Shown here: in pieces, positions 54,572 to 64,000 of the stretch
Position numbering within the stretch: the stretch's first letter is position 1
How the letters are laid out: the number at the start of each line of letters is the position of its first letter
Source: Fallopia convolvulus
Lineage: Eukaryota; Streptophyta; Magnoliopsida; Caryophyllales; Polygonaceae
Direction: 5' to 3'
NCBI GenBank assembly: GCA_964016875.1
Contig: OZ024721.1
Coordinates: 3,291,001-3,355,000 of the forward strand
Length of the DNA: 64,000 nucleotides
Translations under genes and position numbers: made by a program
Notes under the pieces: generated by a model
Told to the model about the DNA's origin: nothing
The model's input: the letters and a program-made list of their open reading frames with translations, nothing else
Databases searched by the model: none

Positions 54572-54990
54572 TAGACCTGTCAATCGAGTCAGGTCAGGCG
54601 GGTTCGGTCATTTTGGTTTCGGTTTAAATCAGGTTTGGTTTCGTTACGGTTTACGGATCAATCAGGTCAGGTTGTTGCGGATTTTCAGCCGGTTCGAGTT
54701 GACCAGCGGGTATAAAATATCGTTTTTATGATTATTAAAATCAATTTTAATTAAATAATAATATTTAATTGTAATATAATATTTTTATGTATTTTACTAA
54801 TAAAATATATTATAAGTTTCAAAACAAATTTTATAAATTCTATAAAGTTACTAAGTCGATCAACCCAACAGGGGTTCTATCGGGTTCGGTTTATTTTGAA
54901 TTTCGGGTTCAAATTTTTTGGGTCTTGGCCCTAAAATTATCGAGTGGTTCGAGTCGGGTTTGCGAGTTAGGTCAGCTTTTGACAACTCTA
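54572..54990. mobile_element. hAT-like MITE, copy III
   Basis: TAGACCTGTCAA and TTGACAACTCTA ends, flanks ATCACCGC and ATCTCCGC. 419 bp. Same position as in copies I and II. Confidence 0.85.
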
Positions 54991-55259
54991 ATCTCCGCCA
55001 ATCTAGTAATAACACAAATTAAAAATAATACTCAAATATTAGCTAGGTTATTTAGGGCAAAATTTTCTTATCATCTAACACTGAGATATGAATTATATAA
55101 CAAATATCTTATAAATTGAGAAAGAGCATGTATCTAATATTTAATACTTGGAGAGTGCAAGTTCTCCAAGGCATGTATTGAAATACTCCAAGCAATTTTT
55201 ATTAGTTTTAATCTAGCTTATAAATTAAGCTACCTCCTCTCACCACCATATAATACAAA

Positions 55260-56675
55260 CTAGTTGAAGTCCCGTAATATTCACGGGATAATTTTACTAA
55301 AAAGAATACAATTCTATGATATTAATTTAAAATACTAAATATATTTATATAATATAATACTAAATTATGCAATAGACAAATTATTATTTTTTAGACTGTA
55401 CTCCATATTTTAATTGAATATATATTTCTAAATATTTTTCCATTATTTGTGGAGATCTCGTCCAAATTTAGATTGAAATTATTAAAATATTGATTTTACT
55501 TTTAATTTAATATTTTTAAATAATATTTTCTTATTTTTTTAGACACTAATATGTATAAAATACTTGGTTATTTACAAAGAAAATAATAATTAGGATAGGT
55601 AATCTACAACGCATAATATAATTTATTAAAATATTTTTTAAAGTTAATTTATTAAGATTATAATTAGGGTTCTTATCTTTTACCCTATAATAATAAGAAT
55701 GTTTGTAAATATAAAAAATACATTATAAAGATTAGTATAGAAGAGAACATTGTCCTTGATTTAAGAGATAAAATATAGAGAAAATTATCTATTTATTATT
55801 TTGCAAAATTCAATCTATCTATAAATTTGTTTTCCATACTAAATTTACATAACGAAGAAATAAAATATAAAGAAAATTAATGTATATGAAAATTTACAAA
55901 ATTCAATGTATTAATCAACCTATCATCCATATTAAATTACAGAAAAAAGATAGAGATAAGAAAATTTAAATGTAAGGTGGGGCTAGATAAAATAAATTCT
56001 ATATTTACATAAATAAAATAAAAATGAAATTAAGAAAAATGTAATGTAAATTTTTATCAAAATTCAATTTAAGTAAGTATTCATCAAGATTTGTAAATTT
56101 TTTTTTTATCAAACTTTGATTTAAGAAAAAATATTTAATATAAATGCATAAAAATAAAGAAAATCTAATTTTATTAATTTAAATTAAAATTCGATTTTTT
56201 TACATTTACATATAATCTTAGTCATCAACATAAAATTATATCTTTTTCTCAAAATAAAAATATATCAACATAACAAAATTTATTATTTAAAATTATATCA
56301 TTATATAGATATAAATTATATACTTGGAGCTTAAGCCTTGTTAAAAGATTAAAAAAAATATTAAGACTCTAAATCTTGTTAAGATATAAAAATATTAAAT
56401 TAATATGAAAAATATCATCTCATAGGAATTTATGTATATAAAAATTATATAAATATGTTATCTATTGTAGTAAAGTAATACATAATCCATAGATAGAAAA
56501 TTACATACATAAAAAATTATATAAACATGTTATCGATTTAGTATATAGCAAGAATATTATAATTAGTTGTTACAAAATTATTAAAATATAATTTCACATT
56601 AATTTATTAAAAAATGCCACGTGGTGCAAATTTTACAACAGAATTGGATTTTGCTTTATAATGTATTAGGGTAGA
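55260..56675 (-). mobile_element. Non-autonomous Helitron in copy III
   Basis: On the minus strand it starts TCTACCCTAATACATTATAA (56675) and ends CCCGTGAATATTACGGGACT, then TCAACTAG (55260): a hairpin close to a CTAG terminus followed by T. It sits between A and T within sequence that is continuous in copies I and II (CCATATATAAATAGGGGAAC). The 1416-bp interior is AT-rich, with no Rep/helicase. A different family from the Helitrons at 22160 and 26509. Confidence 0.85.
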
Positions 56676-56880
56676 TAGGGGAACAACTAATGTTTGCTAA
56701 TCGTAAAAAATTCTTATAAATTGAGCTAGCTAGGTTTAGTGATGTTGGTGAAATAAAAACAAGTAACACCAAACCACCACCATGATCACCTCCTCCGTGC
56801 ACGTTTTATGTTGTCTATGCAAAGTGAACTTGCGATGAGGATGAGGAAGAGGATGATGGGTGATGGTTTGATATTACTAA

Positions 56881-57274
56881 TAAATGTTACTAAATCCATA
56901 TAATTGTTTATGACAAGACAAGTATAACTAGTTTAAATATATTCATAGAATAAAGAAACCTAAACCGAGACAACCAACTACGGAGTATTTAATTAAGGTT
57001 AGTGAAAATCAAAATTTTCACTTTGTCAAACTCTTAGATATTATCGGGTTTGATCTCATCACTCATATAGAGGAAGTGTATACTAGTATTTATAGATACA
57101 AATCTCCCCACAAAATTTGCGTCAAAGAACGAAATCTTGGACATATTAAACCTTAAAATTATACATTTTATTTTTTACTTATTAATATTTGTATCTATAT
57201 ATTAAAGATATATAGATACAAATATTATTGATCGACACCCTCCGCAACCAAACCCCCTTCTTCTGCTTGTCGCA
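56881..57274. other. Upstream region of the F-box gene
   Basis: Probable promoter and leader. TATATATTAAAGATATATAG lies about 70 bp before the ATG. Nothing more specific is seen. Confidence 0.4.
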
Positions 57275-58388
57275 ATGGATTCCGGCGAAAGGAAACAGGT
57301 GGCGGCTGAGTGGGCGGATCTTCTGCCGGAACTCCTTGCAAACATCTCCGGCAACCTCAGAAACCCTATCGAAATCGTCCGATTTCGGTCCGTTTGCCGA
57401 TCGTGGCGATCCTCCACCCCTCTCCCGCCAAATAAACTCTCCCTCTTGTTCCCTCTCCCTCTTACCTCTCATCATACGATTTACGCCAGCGCCTTCTACC
57501 TCGTCCGTCCCCGATCCGATCCTTCCAAGGCTTGGCTAGTATCCCTACAGGAACCCTCACCCGGAAAACTCGTCGTTCGCCACGTGCTTACGTGGAATGA
57601 GATTAATAGCCACTTAGAAGCCGCGGACTGCATCGCCGTAGCTCAAACCCTAATTGCAAGATTTCCCATTTGCAACGTACACTGTATGTGCAATGGAGTT
57701 ATTGTTCGACAGAAGGTGACTGCTATGATAACCGAAGAATCTGGCCAATTAGTTGGCTTTGGTTCACATCAACTGTTTAGAACTATTACGTTTAACATTC
57801 GCTTAGACGATGCTAAACCGTCAGGCTGGCGCGACTGCACAATAGAAGACTGCGTGAAATTCAATGGACGGATCTTTGCTGTTAATTCAAAAGGTCATAT
57901 CTACGCTCTTGACCACACGAAATTGCAGCTGGTTCAGATTTCAGAGAAGCCTCTCAGGAAAAGTATCGAGGGTACAAGAGTGTGTTCGATTCGTGGTATC
58001 GGATGGTGATTTATACACGGTTTCGATATCGGATATGGGGTCTAGATGTGAAATCCATAGGCTAGTTATGGTGAATAATGGATGTAGTGGGATATTAGTT
58101 GAGGATTTGGGGGATAGGGTGTTCTTCCTCAACCTTTGTGGCCCGTGCTCATTTTCAATCTCGGCTCGACTTCTTCCTCATCCTTGGCAAGAGGGAAACT
58201 GCATTTTTTTCGGGGACTATGTTGACGACCCTAGTTGTAGGTGTTCCGGAAATACTCAATCTAATAGGGAGTACAGACATAGGGTTATACACGTTGGGAG
58301 TCGGACTCAAACCAAGCTTTGGAGACCAGAAGGCAGTTCATATTTAGACCTATTTTCTCCCCCGGCTTCCTTTGTCGCCGAGGAATAA
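57275..58388 (+). CDS. F-box/DUF295 protein, one frameshift near 57975
   Basis: F-box proteins of this type are substrate receptors of SCF ubiquitin ligases; targets of this clade are unknown to me. From ATG: MDSGERKQVAAEWADLLPEL, then IVRFRSVCRSWRSSTPLPP, the F-box (about residues 12-55). The mid part is YLVRPRSDPSKAWLVSLQEP. DUF295-type repeats follow: CVKFNGRIFAVNSKGHIYAL and, in another frame, VRFVVSDGDLYTVSISDMG, SISARLLPHPWQEGNCIFF, ending FVAEE. The first frame stops at 58009. Homologues at 48 and 63 kb show that KPLRKSIEG should run on into VRFVVSDGDLY, so a one-base indel at about 57965-57985 is likely. With no other lesion in 1.1 kb, this is either a recent pseudogene or a sequence error. 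Confidence 0.8.
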
Positions 58389-58585
58389 ATTGGAGTGTAC
58401 GTAGTAGTATTGAACTATATTTACCTATTTTTGTTAGTGAAGACATGATTTTTATCTTTATCTTTGCAACAAAGAACATAATAGCACCCGGGTCTTTTTA
58501 CTGAGGGTTAATTATTCATATATGGTGTCTTTTGAAGATGAGCTCTTTGGTTTTGCTCTTCAGTTTTTAGATTTGATCATACAGC
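58389..58585. other. F-box 3' flank
   Basis: Short spacer to element D. It ends with ACAGC, the target duplication of element D. Confidence 0.5.
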
Positions 58586-58926
58586 TGATACGTAATCGTA
58601 TAGATCTCGTGTCGGATTCAATGAATAAATTAATTGGGTGAAGGAAAGAAGGATAAAAGTGCAGATGCACTTCGGATGTGAATGGCCAAAGCCGGGGATA
58701 AAGGATGAAGACTGGGTAGAGAAGAATTACGCTAAACAAATTAATCTGATTTCTCATTCATTTCCCCATAGAACACAATACATGGATATATATAATAATA
58801 AAACCCTAATTGCTAAAATATTGAAAAGATACTCTTAATAAAAATAAAATGAAATCTCTAAATAAAAGGAAAGCATAATTATCCTAATATCCTGATATAT
58901 TTTGCTAGCATAATTATAGCGTATCA
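58586..58926 (-). repeat. 3' LTR of element D
   Basis: 341 bp. On the minus strand it follows the polypurine tract (58927-58940). Confidence 0.9.
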
Positions 58927-59209
58927 ATTCTCCCCCGTTGAGAATCGACTTGTCCTCAAGTCGAAAATCAGGAGGAGACTCATGAAACGGATCGTTGACC
59001 TTAATCCGCCAGGGTCTCATTGAACATGTAGCACAACTTGAGTCAGCATCCGAAACTCAAATTGTTCCGCAACATAGGTCCTAGACTTGATATCTTGACG
59101 GACATTTGCCATGTGTCTTTCACCGAACGGTTGACGAACAAACAAATCAGAACATATCTTTAAAGACCGTTCTTCGATACCGAGTCGATTCCGGTCTCCC
59201 ATTGTTGAA

Positions 59210-59686
59210 TCAGACGGAGGAAAAGAAGTTGTCGAGGCCAAAATATCTGCAGTAGGCGCGAAGACTGGCCAGTCGACGGTCACGATGGACGAAACCGCGG
59301 GTGGGGGCTGGAGATCGCGGGCGCGAGCTGGGGGCCGCGGGCGCGGGCACACTGGCCGCGGGTGAGGCGGCGATCGCTACTGGCTTGCCGACAATTGAAG
59401 TTGATGTCGACGGCGACCAAAACACTTCCAGTTGACAACACCCGTTGTAGATGCATCTCCCGTAGAGAGATTTAATCGCCTTGAGAGCGGAATCATGAGT
59501 CTGAAATTGGATTTGCCAATAATCACGAGACCCATAACCTATTCTTTGAATGATTTCCAAGTCTCCGATTGGTGAAAATACTTGATACAACACTTGCTCG
59601 GAAATTTGGTAGTATTCACGATGAATTATGACTAGCAACGTTCGATCATCCGCGTTGTGGCCATGGAAAGCAGAGTTCAGGAATGA
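59210..59686 (-). pseudogene. Element D ORF with PTB-type RRM
   Basis: RTLLVIIHREYYQISEQVLY, QVFSPIGDLEIIQRI and LYGRCIYNGCCQLEVFW form one PTB-type RRM. A Ser/Ala/Pro-rich linker follows (VAIAASPAASVPAPAAPSS), and the frame stops at 59210. A related C-terminal part continues in another frame (59352-59017, ERSLKICSDLFVRQPFGERH). The first ATG after the 5' LTR is out of frame with the RRM because of a deletion relative to element B. So this copy encodes at best an incomplete protein. Confidence 0.75.
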
Positions 59687-59696
59687 AAACACCAAT

Positions 59697-60037
59697 TGAT
59701 ATGTAATCGTATAGATCTCGTATCGGATTCAATGGATAAAGTAATTGGGTGAAGGAAAGAAGGATAAGAGTGCAGATGCACTTCGGATGTGAATGGCCCA
59801 AGCCGGGGATAAAGGATGAAGACTGGGTAGAGAAGAATTACGCTAAACTAATTAATCTGATTTCTCATTCATTTCCCCATAGAACACAATACATGGATAT
59901 ATATAATAATAAAACCCTAATTGCTAAAATCTTAAAAAGATACTCTTAATAAAAAGAAAATGAAATCTCTAAATAAAAGGAAAGCATAATTATCCTAATA
60001 TCCTGATATATTCTGCTAGCATAATTATAGCGTATCA
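59697..60037 (-). repeat. 5' LTR of element D
   Basis: 341 bp, differing from 58586-58926 at about nine sites. Confidence 0.9.
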
Positions 60038-60042
60038 ACAGC

Positions 60043-60820
60043 CTTACATTAATCTTCCGAATTTGCCAAGGTATTGCTAATTGAACAATGGAAAAGCAGA
60101 TGATATACAGTATTGTTATGTCATCTTAAACAAAATACTGAAGCAACTTAAGGATTAAAAAAACATACATAAATACTAGATTTTAGGTAAATGAGTAATA
60201 CTGAAGTCGATCTTAAGCTTACTTACTTTTAGATGTAAATACTAAAGTCGATCTTAAGCTTAAAGGAATGAACTCCTCCATTCACAGGAATTGATGATTA
60301 ATCGAAAGAGTTCTTCGGCTCGCTGGAAAGTTCATCTACTCAAATGCCACCTTTTTTGTGTAGAGATTGGTGTTAGAAAACTCGGATTTTCCCGCTTCGT
60401 CGTATCGAGATGGGTAAATAAGACAACTAATTTTTATATTTATGTTGAAAGAAAATTGTACAAGGCTTATCGACCACAAGGAAAACTATAGCCGAAATCC
60501 CTTTTATCTAGAAATTTTATGGGCACACTCACTAATTAACATTCACTTATATTTATTTGGGTTTACTCTTGATCGATATCAAGTCCGAGGATTAGGGCTC
60601 AAAAAAAAAAGTGTGAGGATTAAATGTGAGTTAATGGAGTTGGGTCTTTGGTTGGGTAATGTGTGCAAGTACAGTCTAAAGGTTCGGGTGAGCGTCCCAC
60701 ATAAAATTTAGTGTTTGTATAAGTCCTTTTCTTATATAAAGTTAGGAGTGAATTTGTATATCCGCGCTATTATTTATGCCCATCTTAATCCGACTAAGAG
60801 GAAGAATTCAAACTATATAT
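60043..60820. other. Spacer, no recognised gene
   Basis: Contains short direct repeats (GTCGATCTTAAGCTTA at about 60206 and 60248). Open frames at 60291-60711 lack recognisable motifs and are not called. Confidence 0.35.
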
Positions 60821-61011
60821 ATAGAGTCCGGTTCACGTGCGAATGGGCGTTCATGTGCGAAATAAGAAAGAATAAGAGCCGTTGGATCAAGAAAAATCAA
60901 AGGCGCTGATCATTTCACTTAAAAAGGGGAAAAAACGGCACGGGCGAATTTTTGGCGAATTATTCGCGTATTTTTGAAAAAAAAACGGAAATTAGACACG
61001 CGCCCAGATTG

Positions 61012-61435
61012 TTCATCGAAAATGTGGATTTGTTCATCAGTACTGTGGATTTGTTCATCAATACTAAGGATTTGTTCATCAACAATGTGGATTTGTTCAT
61101 CAACACTGTGCATATTTGTTCATTGGTTTTGACATATTTGTTCATCGGTTTGTGCATATTTGTTCATTAGTAATATCAATTTGTTCATTGGTTTTGACAT
61201 ATTTGTTCATTGATTTGTGCACATTTGTTCATTAGTAACATCAATTTGTTCATTGGTTTATGCGTATTTGTTCATTGATAGATGCATAATTTTTCATTGT
61301 TATATTCATATTTGTTCATTGGTTTTGGCATATTTGTTCATCGGTTTGTGCATATTTGTTCATTGGTTTATGCGTATTTGTTCATTGCCTTTTCATATAA
61401 TTGTTCATTGCTAAATGCATGTTTGTTCATTAGTA
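61012..61435 (+). repeat. TTTGTTCAT array, left arm
   Basis: Units of about 22-27 bp, most reading TTTGTTCATTGGTTT(T)G(A/T)CATA or with GTGCATA or TGCGTA. The repeat spacing gives false ORFs full of CSLV/FIG words. Confidence 0.9.
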
Positions 61436-61736
61436 ACCTCTTAGCATACACCATATTATTGCAAAGTCAGATTCTTTATCTATTATTCTTTGTATTCAAG
61501 TTTCTAAATCAAACTTATCTTGTTTAGGTACTATATTGAGCACTTCATTCGTATTGACAAGTTAGCCTTAAAACACTTCATTCGTATTATCCTTTGCATT
61601 CAAGATAGCTTTAAAAAGCACAAAATAAATACAAAAAATGCACAAATAGATAGTCCTAAATGTACAAGTTGATGGTATTAATAGTCCTAAATGTACAAAT
61701 TGATGGTATTGACACATAAACATAAGTATATTTCTA

Positions 61737-62082
61737 TTCACAAATACGATATATCAATGAACAAACAAGGTTATATCAATGTACAAATAGAAGTATATCA
61801 ATGAACAAATATGGGTATATCAATGAACAAACAAGGTTATATCAATGAACAAATAGTAGTATATCAATGAACAAATATTGGTATATCGAAACTAATTATG
61901 TGTGCATCAAAAACTATATAATATTGTATCCATACACATAAATAAGGTTAAAAAATAAAATTAAAAATAAAAAAAGTTCAAAATCGATGAACATTGTTAT
62001 CAAAAACTCGATGCACAAATAGTTAGTATTGATGAACAATTGGTCAATATTGATGAACAAATCGCTAGTTTTGATGAACAAA
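61737..62082 (-). repeat. TTTGTTCAT array, right arm (inverted)
   Basis: ATCAATGAACAAATA-type units, inverse of the left array, more degenerate and fewer. Together the arms would fold into a long imperfect hairpin. Confidence 0.85.
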
Positions 62083-62300
62083 TTGGGCGCGTCTCATAAA
62101 AACATATTTTTCGAAAAATTTGTGAATAATACGGGAAAAATTCGCTCGTGCCGTATTTTATTGAAAAATACGGGAAAAATTCACCCGTGCCGTATTTTAT
62201 TTTTTTTAATGAATGTTTAATCAGGGACGTTGATTTTTTGGAAGGAACGAACGAGATTTATTCTCAATTCTCACCTGGGCGCCCATTCGCACGGAACATA

Positions 62301-62883
62301 TATATATATATATATATTCATGTCATTTCTCTCATCATGAACGAGAGTCGGCTCAAAAAACTAAACTAGATTCTTCTGTCTTTCCCTTCGAAACTTGTTG
62401 TATTTAAGAAGCAAGTTTCCATTGAGCTTCTCCTTCATGCTTTCCATTGAGCTTCTCGTCAACAACACAACCCTTCCCAATAAAGAAATGATCAAATTTA
62501 GCAGAATTTCATACAACAAGAGTATACATTTGGGAATTAATTAAAACTGATTTTTTTAGGTAGGGTATTTCTTCTCAAAAATTTCTTAGATAACTCAACA
62601 AAAATGAAAGTTTATTGTTTTCATACAACCAGATAGAGATCATTCACAAAACTAGTTAGATACACAACAACAACAACATTTACCCATTGTGGCTTCCCTG
62701 GCAGGAAATCTGGGGGTCAAGATGGGGCACCACAGGCTTAAAGCAAGGGGTGCCCCACCTTACCAAATAAAATTTCCTTCGATCACTCATATCCTTTCCC
62801 ACTTGAAAGCAACCAAGTAGCTGGTGATATTCAAATCCTTGTAAACTTTCATTGTTTTTCTTCATTTTCGCCTCCAGCAAATT
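62301..62883. other. Spacer between foldback element and F-box gene
   Basis: Starts with an (AT)n run (62297-62322). It probably contains the 3' flank of the minus-strand F-box gene. An open frame at 62680-62880 has no known motif. Confidence 0.35.
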
Positions 62884-64000
62884 TCACTCCGATTCCTCTA
62901 CGACAAAGGAAGTTGGGGGGAGAAAACAAGTCTGAAAATGAATGGCCTCTGGAATAGTCCAAAGCCTGGTGAAAATCCGACTTGCAAGGTGGAATGCCAT
63001 AAGTTTGTAGTTGATACTAGCTCGAACACATTTACATCCGTACCAAGGGAAGTGGGGGATGAAAACGCAATTCCTTTCCCGCCAAGGATGAGGAAGAAGT
63101 CGAGCCGAGATTGAAAAGGAGCAATTGTGAGTGAGGAAGAAAACCCTATTCCCCAAACCCTCAACCTTCTCACTTAATTTCCTAATATTATTGTTGTGGT
63201 AGTTTCCATCAGTCAATTGCACAACTTCTTTTAGCTTATAGATTTCACATTGAGAGGGAATGCAGTTGCTGTAAGATATGCAAACCATATACAAATCTCC
63301 ATCAGATGCTAGGAATTGTACCCAAAAACACCCGACGATACCTTCCTTGAAAGGCTTGTCTGTTGCTTGAACCAGCTGCAAATTTGTCCAGTCAAGAAGG
63401 TAAATATGGCCTCGTACATCAACGACAAAGATCCGTCCATTGAATTTCAAATAGTGCACCACTCATTGTTGCCCCGCCGCCGCAACCTAACTCAAGCTTA
63501 AACGCAAAATATATAAAGTCTGGATATGAACATAGGCCAACCAATTGGATACAGTTAGATTCTTCTGATATTTCGGATACGAAAACCACCTTCAATGTGA
63601 AATCAATTCCATTGCATCGCGTACAGTTTCTGTTATGACCGTTAAATTTGGCGATAAGGGTTTGTGTTGTGACGATCCAGTCGGCGTCGCCATTCATTTC
63701 GCTGTTAGAAAGCGTGTGGTGGAGGACGAGATTTCCGGGGGCGGGTTCTTTTACGGACGCTAGCCAAGTCCGGAAAGGATCGGATCGGGGACGAACGAGG
63801 TAAACGGCGAAGGCCTTGATCACGTTGTCATAGCAAAGGTAGGGTTCACTGTCATTGAAGGGGGCTTTGAGAGGCAACAAGGGAGAGAATTTATTGGGCA
63901 GGGGAGGGGTGGAGGATCTCCATGATCGACAAACAAAGTGAAATTGAATGATTTCGCTAGGGTTTTTGAGGCCGTTGGAGATGGTTCCGAGCAATTCAGG
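62884..64000 (-). pseudogene. F-box/DUF295 gene, frameshifted, 5' end beyond the window
   Basis: The visible part starts inside the F-box (LGTISNGLKNPSEIIQFHFV, CRSWRSSTPPLP), then YLVRPRSDPFRTWLASVKEP and TLIAKFNGHNRNCTRCNGID. Near 63455-63480 the frame changes: relative to the copy at 48.2 kb (GGSDNNDVKMHNRIVDFVKF) about 25 bases are lost (GGGATMSG). The second frame gives KFNGRIFVVDVRGHIYLLDW, QFLASDGDLYMVCISYSN, SISARLLPHPWRERNCVFI and ends FVVEESE. It is closely related to the pseudogene at 47.6-50.1 kb. The first codons lie outside the window. Confidence 0.82.

Larger units (their letters stand above)
50505..56880. repeat. Duplicated block, copy III
   Basis: Matches copy I from TTTCAACTACAGCCCTGTCG on. 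It lacks about 400 bp corresponding to 23960-24352 (end of the F-box scrap and LINE RT thumb). It includes the LINE 3' end 50960-51885 and 54487-54555, hAT MITE 54572-54990, and the AT-rich tail to GGGTGATGGTTTGAT (about 56870). It was later split by an LTR insertion (51886-54486) and a Helitron (55260-56675). Confidence 0.8.
58586..60037 (-). mobile_element. LTR element D, non-autonomous, RRM-carrying (same family as B)
   Basis: The LTRs are 58586-58926 and 59697-60037, both 341 bp and almost identical. Target duplication ACAGC at 58581-58585 and 60038-60042. On the minus strand the LTR starts TGATACGCTATAATTATGC and ends in TATCA. ATTGGTGTTTTCATTCCTG follows the 5' LTR, nearly the same as in element B. 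The internal 770 bp holds an RRM reading frame. The 3' block CGACTTGAGGACAAGTCGAT, then CAACGGGGGAG, matches B. It is shorter than B by internal deletions. Confidence 0.93.
60823..62300. mobile_element. Foldback (long inverted repeat) element with TTTGTTCAT arrays
   Basis: Outer ends read GTGCGAATGGGCG (left, about 60837) and CGCCCATTCGCAC (right, about 62280). Further in, AACGGCACGGGCGAATTTTT and AAATTCACCCGTGCCGTA are inverted, then ACACGCGCCCAGATTGTTCA and AACAAATTGGGCGCGTCT. Between these arms are about 17 copies of a TTTGTTCAT(T/C)-headed unit on the left (61012-61435) and about 12 inverted ATGAACAAAT copies on the right (61737-62082). TA-rich flanks (TATATATAT) on both sides may be the target duplication. 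No transposase. Confidence 0.8.

Noticed and set aside
60291..60909. Several ORFs of 60-90 codons
   Set aside because: Overlapping, different frames, no recognisable domain.
61217..61527. ORFs full of CSLV/LFIG repeats that look like a repeat membrane protein
   Set aside because: They are translations of the TTTGTTCAT array; several frames stay open only because of the repeat.
61012..62082. Regular short repeats resembling a CRISPR array
   Set aside because: Units are degenerate, spacers are not unique sequences of constant length, the arrays are inverted to each other, and the context is a plant foldback element.

Overview
This is a stretch of plant nuclear DNA, most likely from an asterid eudicot. 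The evidence is a three-exon SPX gene with GT-AG introns, P-class PPR genes, F-box/DUF295 genes, a nuclear-type tRNA-Ala, and dense nested LTR retrotransposons, LINEs, Helitrons and hAT-like MITEs in AT-rich spacers. Only a few loci look like working host genes: an SPX4-like phosphate-signalling gene (903-3160, +), tRNA-Ala(TGC) (3777-3849, +), an Rf-like PPR gene (14641-16554, -), possibly two intron-bearing tRNA-Gly(TCC) genes (about 19.8 and 20.4 kb, -), and a nearly intact F-box/DUF295 gene with one frameshift (57275-58388, +).

Layout. 0-4 kb: SPX gene with a MITE-like repeat in intron 2, then tRNA-Ala. 4-17 kb: a duplicated PPR region. A 5'-truncated PPR copy (5201-6008) is fused to a degenerate L1 LINE (6006-12075), which is itself split by LTR element A (8509-11244, TSD GAAAT); the complete PPR gene follows. 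17.6-20.8 kb: a tandem repeat array carrying tRNA-Gly-like genes, split by LTR element B (17643-19361, TSD TAGTA). 21.4-23.1 kb: a hAT-like element and Helitron(s). 23.5-32.9 kb: two tandem copies of a block (F-box scrap, LINE 3' end, hAT MITE, AT-rich tail), each later hit by a different insertion (Helitron in one, solo LTR in the other). 33.4-50.1 kb: F-box/DUF295 pseudogenes broken by nested elements: element C, a Ty1/copia element (36003-47449), an Athila-like Ty3/gypsy element inside its gag (38901-46383, TSD CCTTC), and a small rearranged copia derivative (48471-49861). 50.5-56.9 kb: a third copy of the 23.5 kb block, split by LTR sequence and a Helitron. 57-64 kb: two more F-box/DUF295 genes, LTR element D (58586-60037, TSD ACAGC) and a large foldback element (about 60.8-62.3 kb).

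The most unusual content is a group of small non-autonomous LTR retrotransposons (B, D and the truncated C) whose only protein is not recognisable gag or pol. It carries one or two RRM domains of the polypyrimidine-tract-binding (PTB) type. B and D share LTR ends, the sequence after the 5' LTR and the 3' block, so they are one family; C has the same domain in duplicate. The second is a tandem array holding tRNA-Gly(TCC)-like genes with a 26-29 nt insertion exactly at the canonical tRNA intron position, followed by Pol III terminators. All identifications were made by eye from sequence and family knowledge; no database search was possible.
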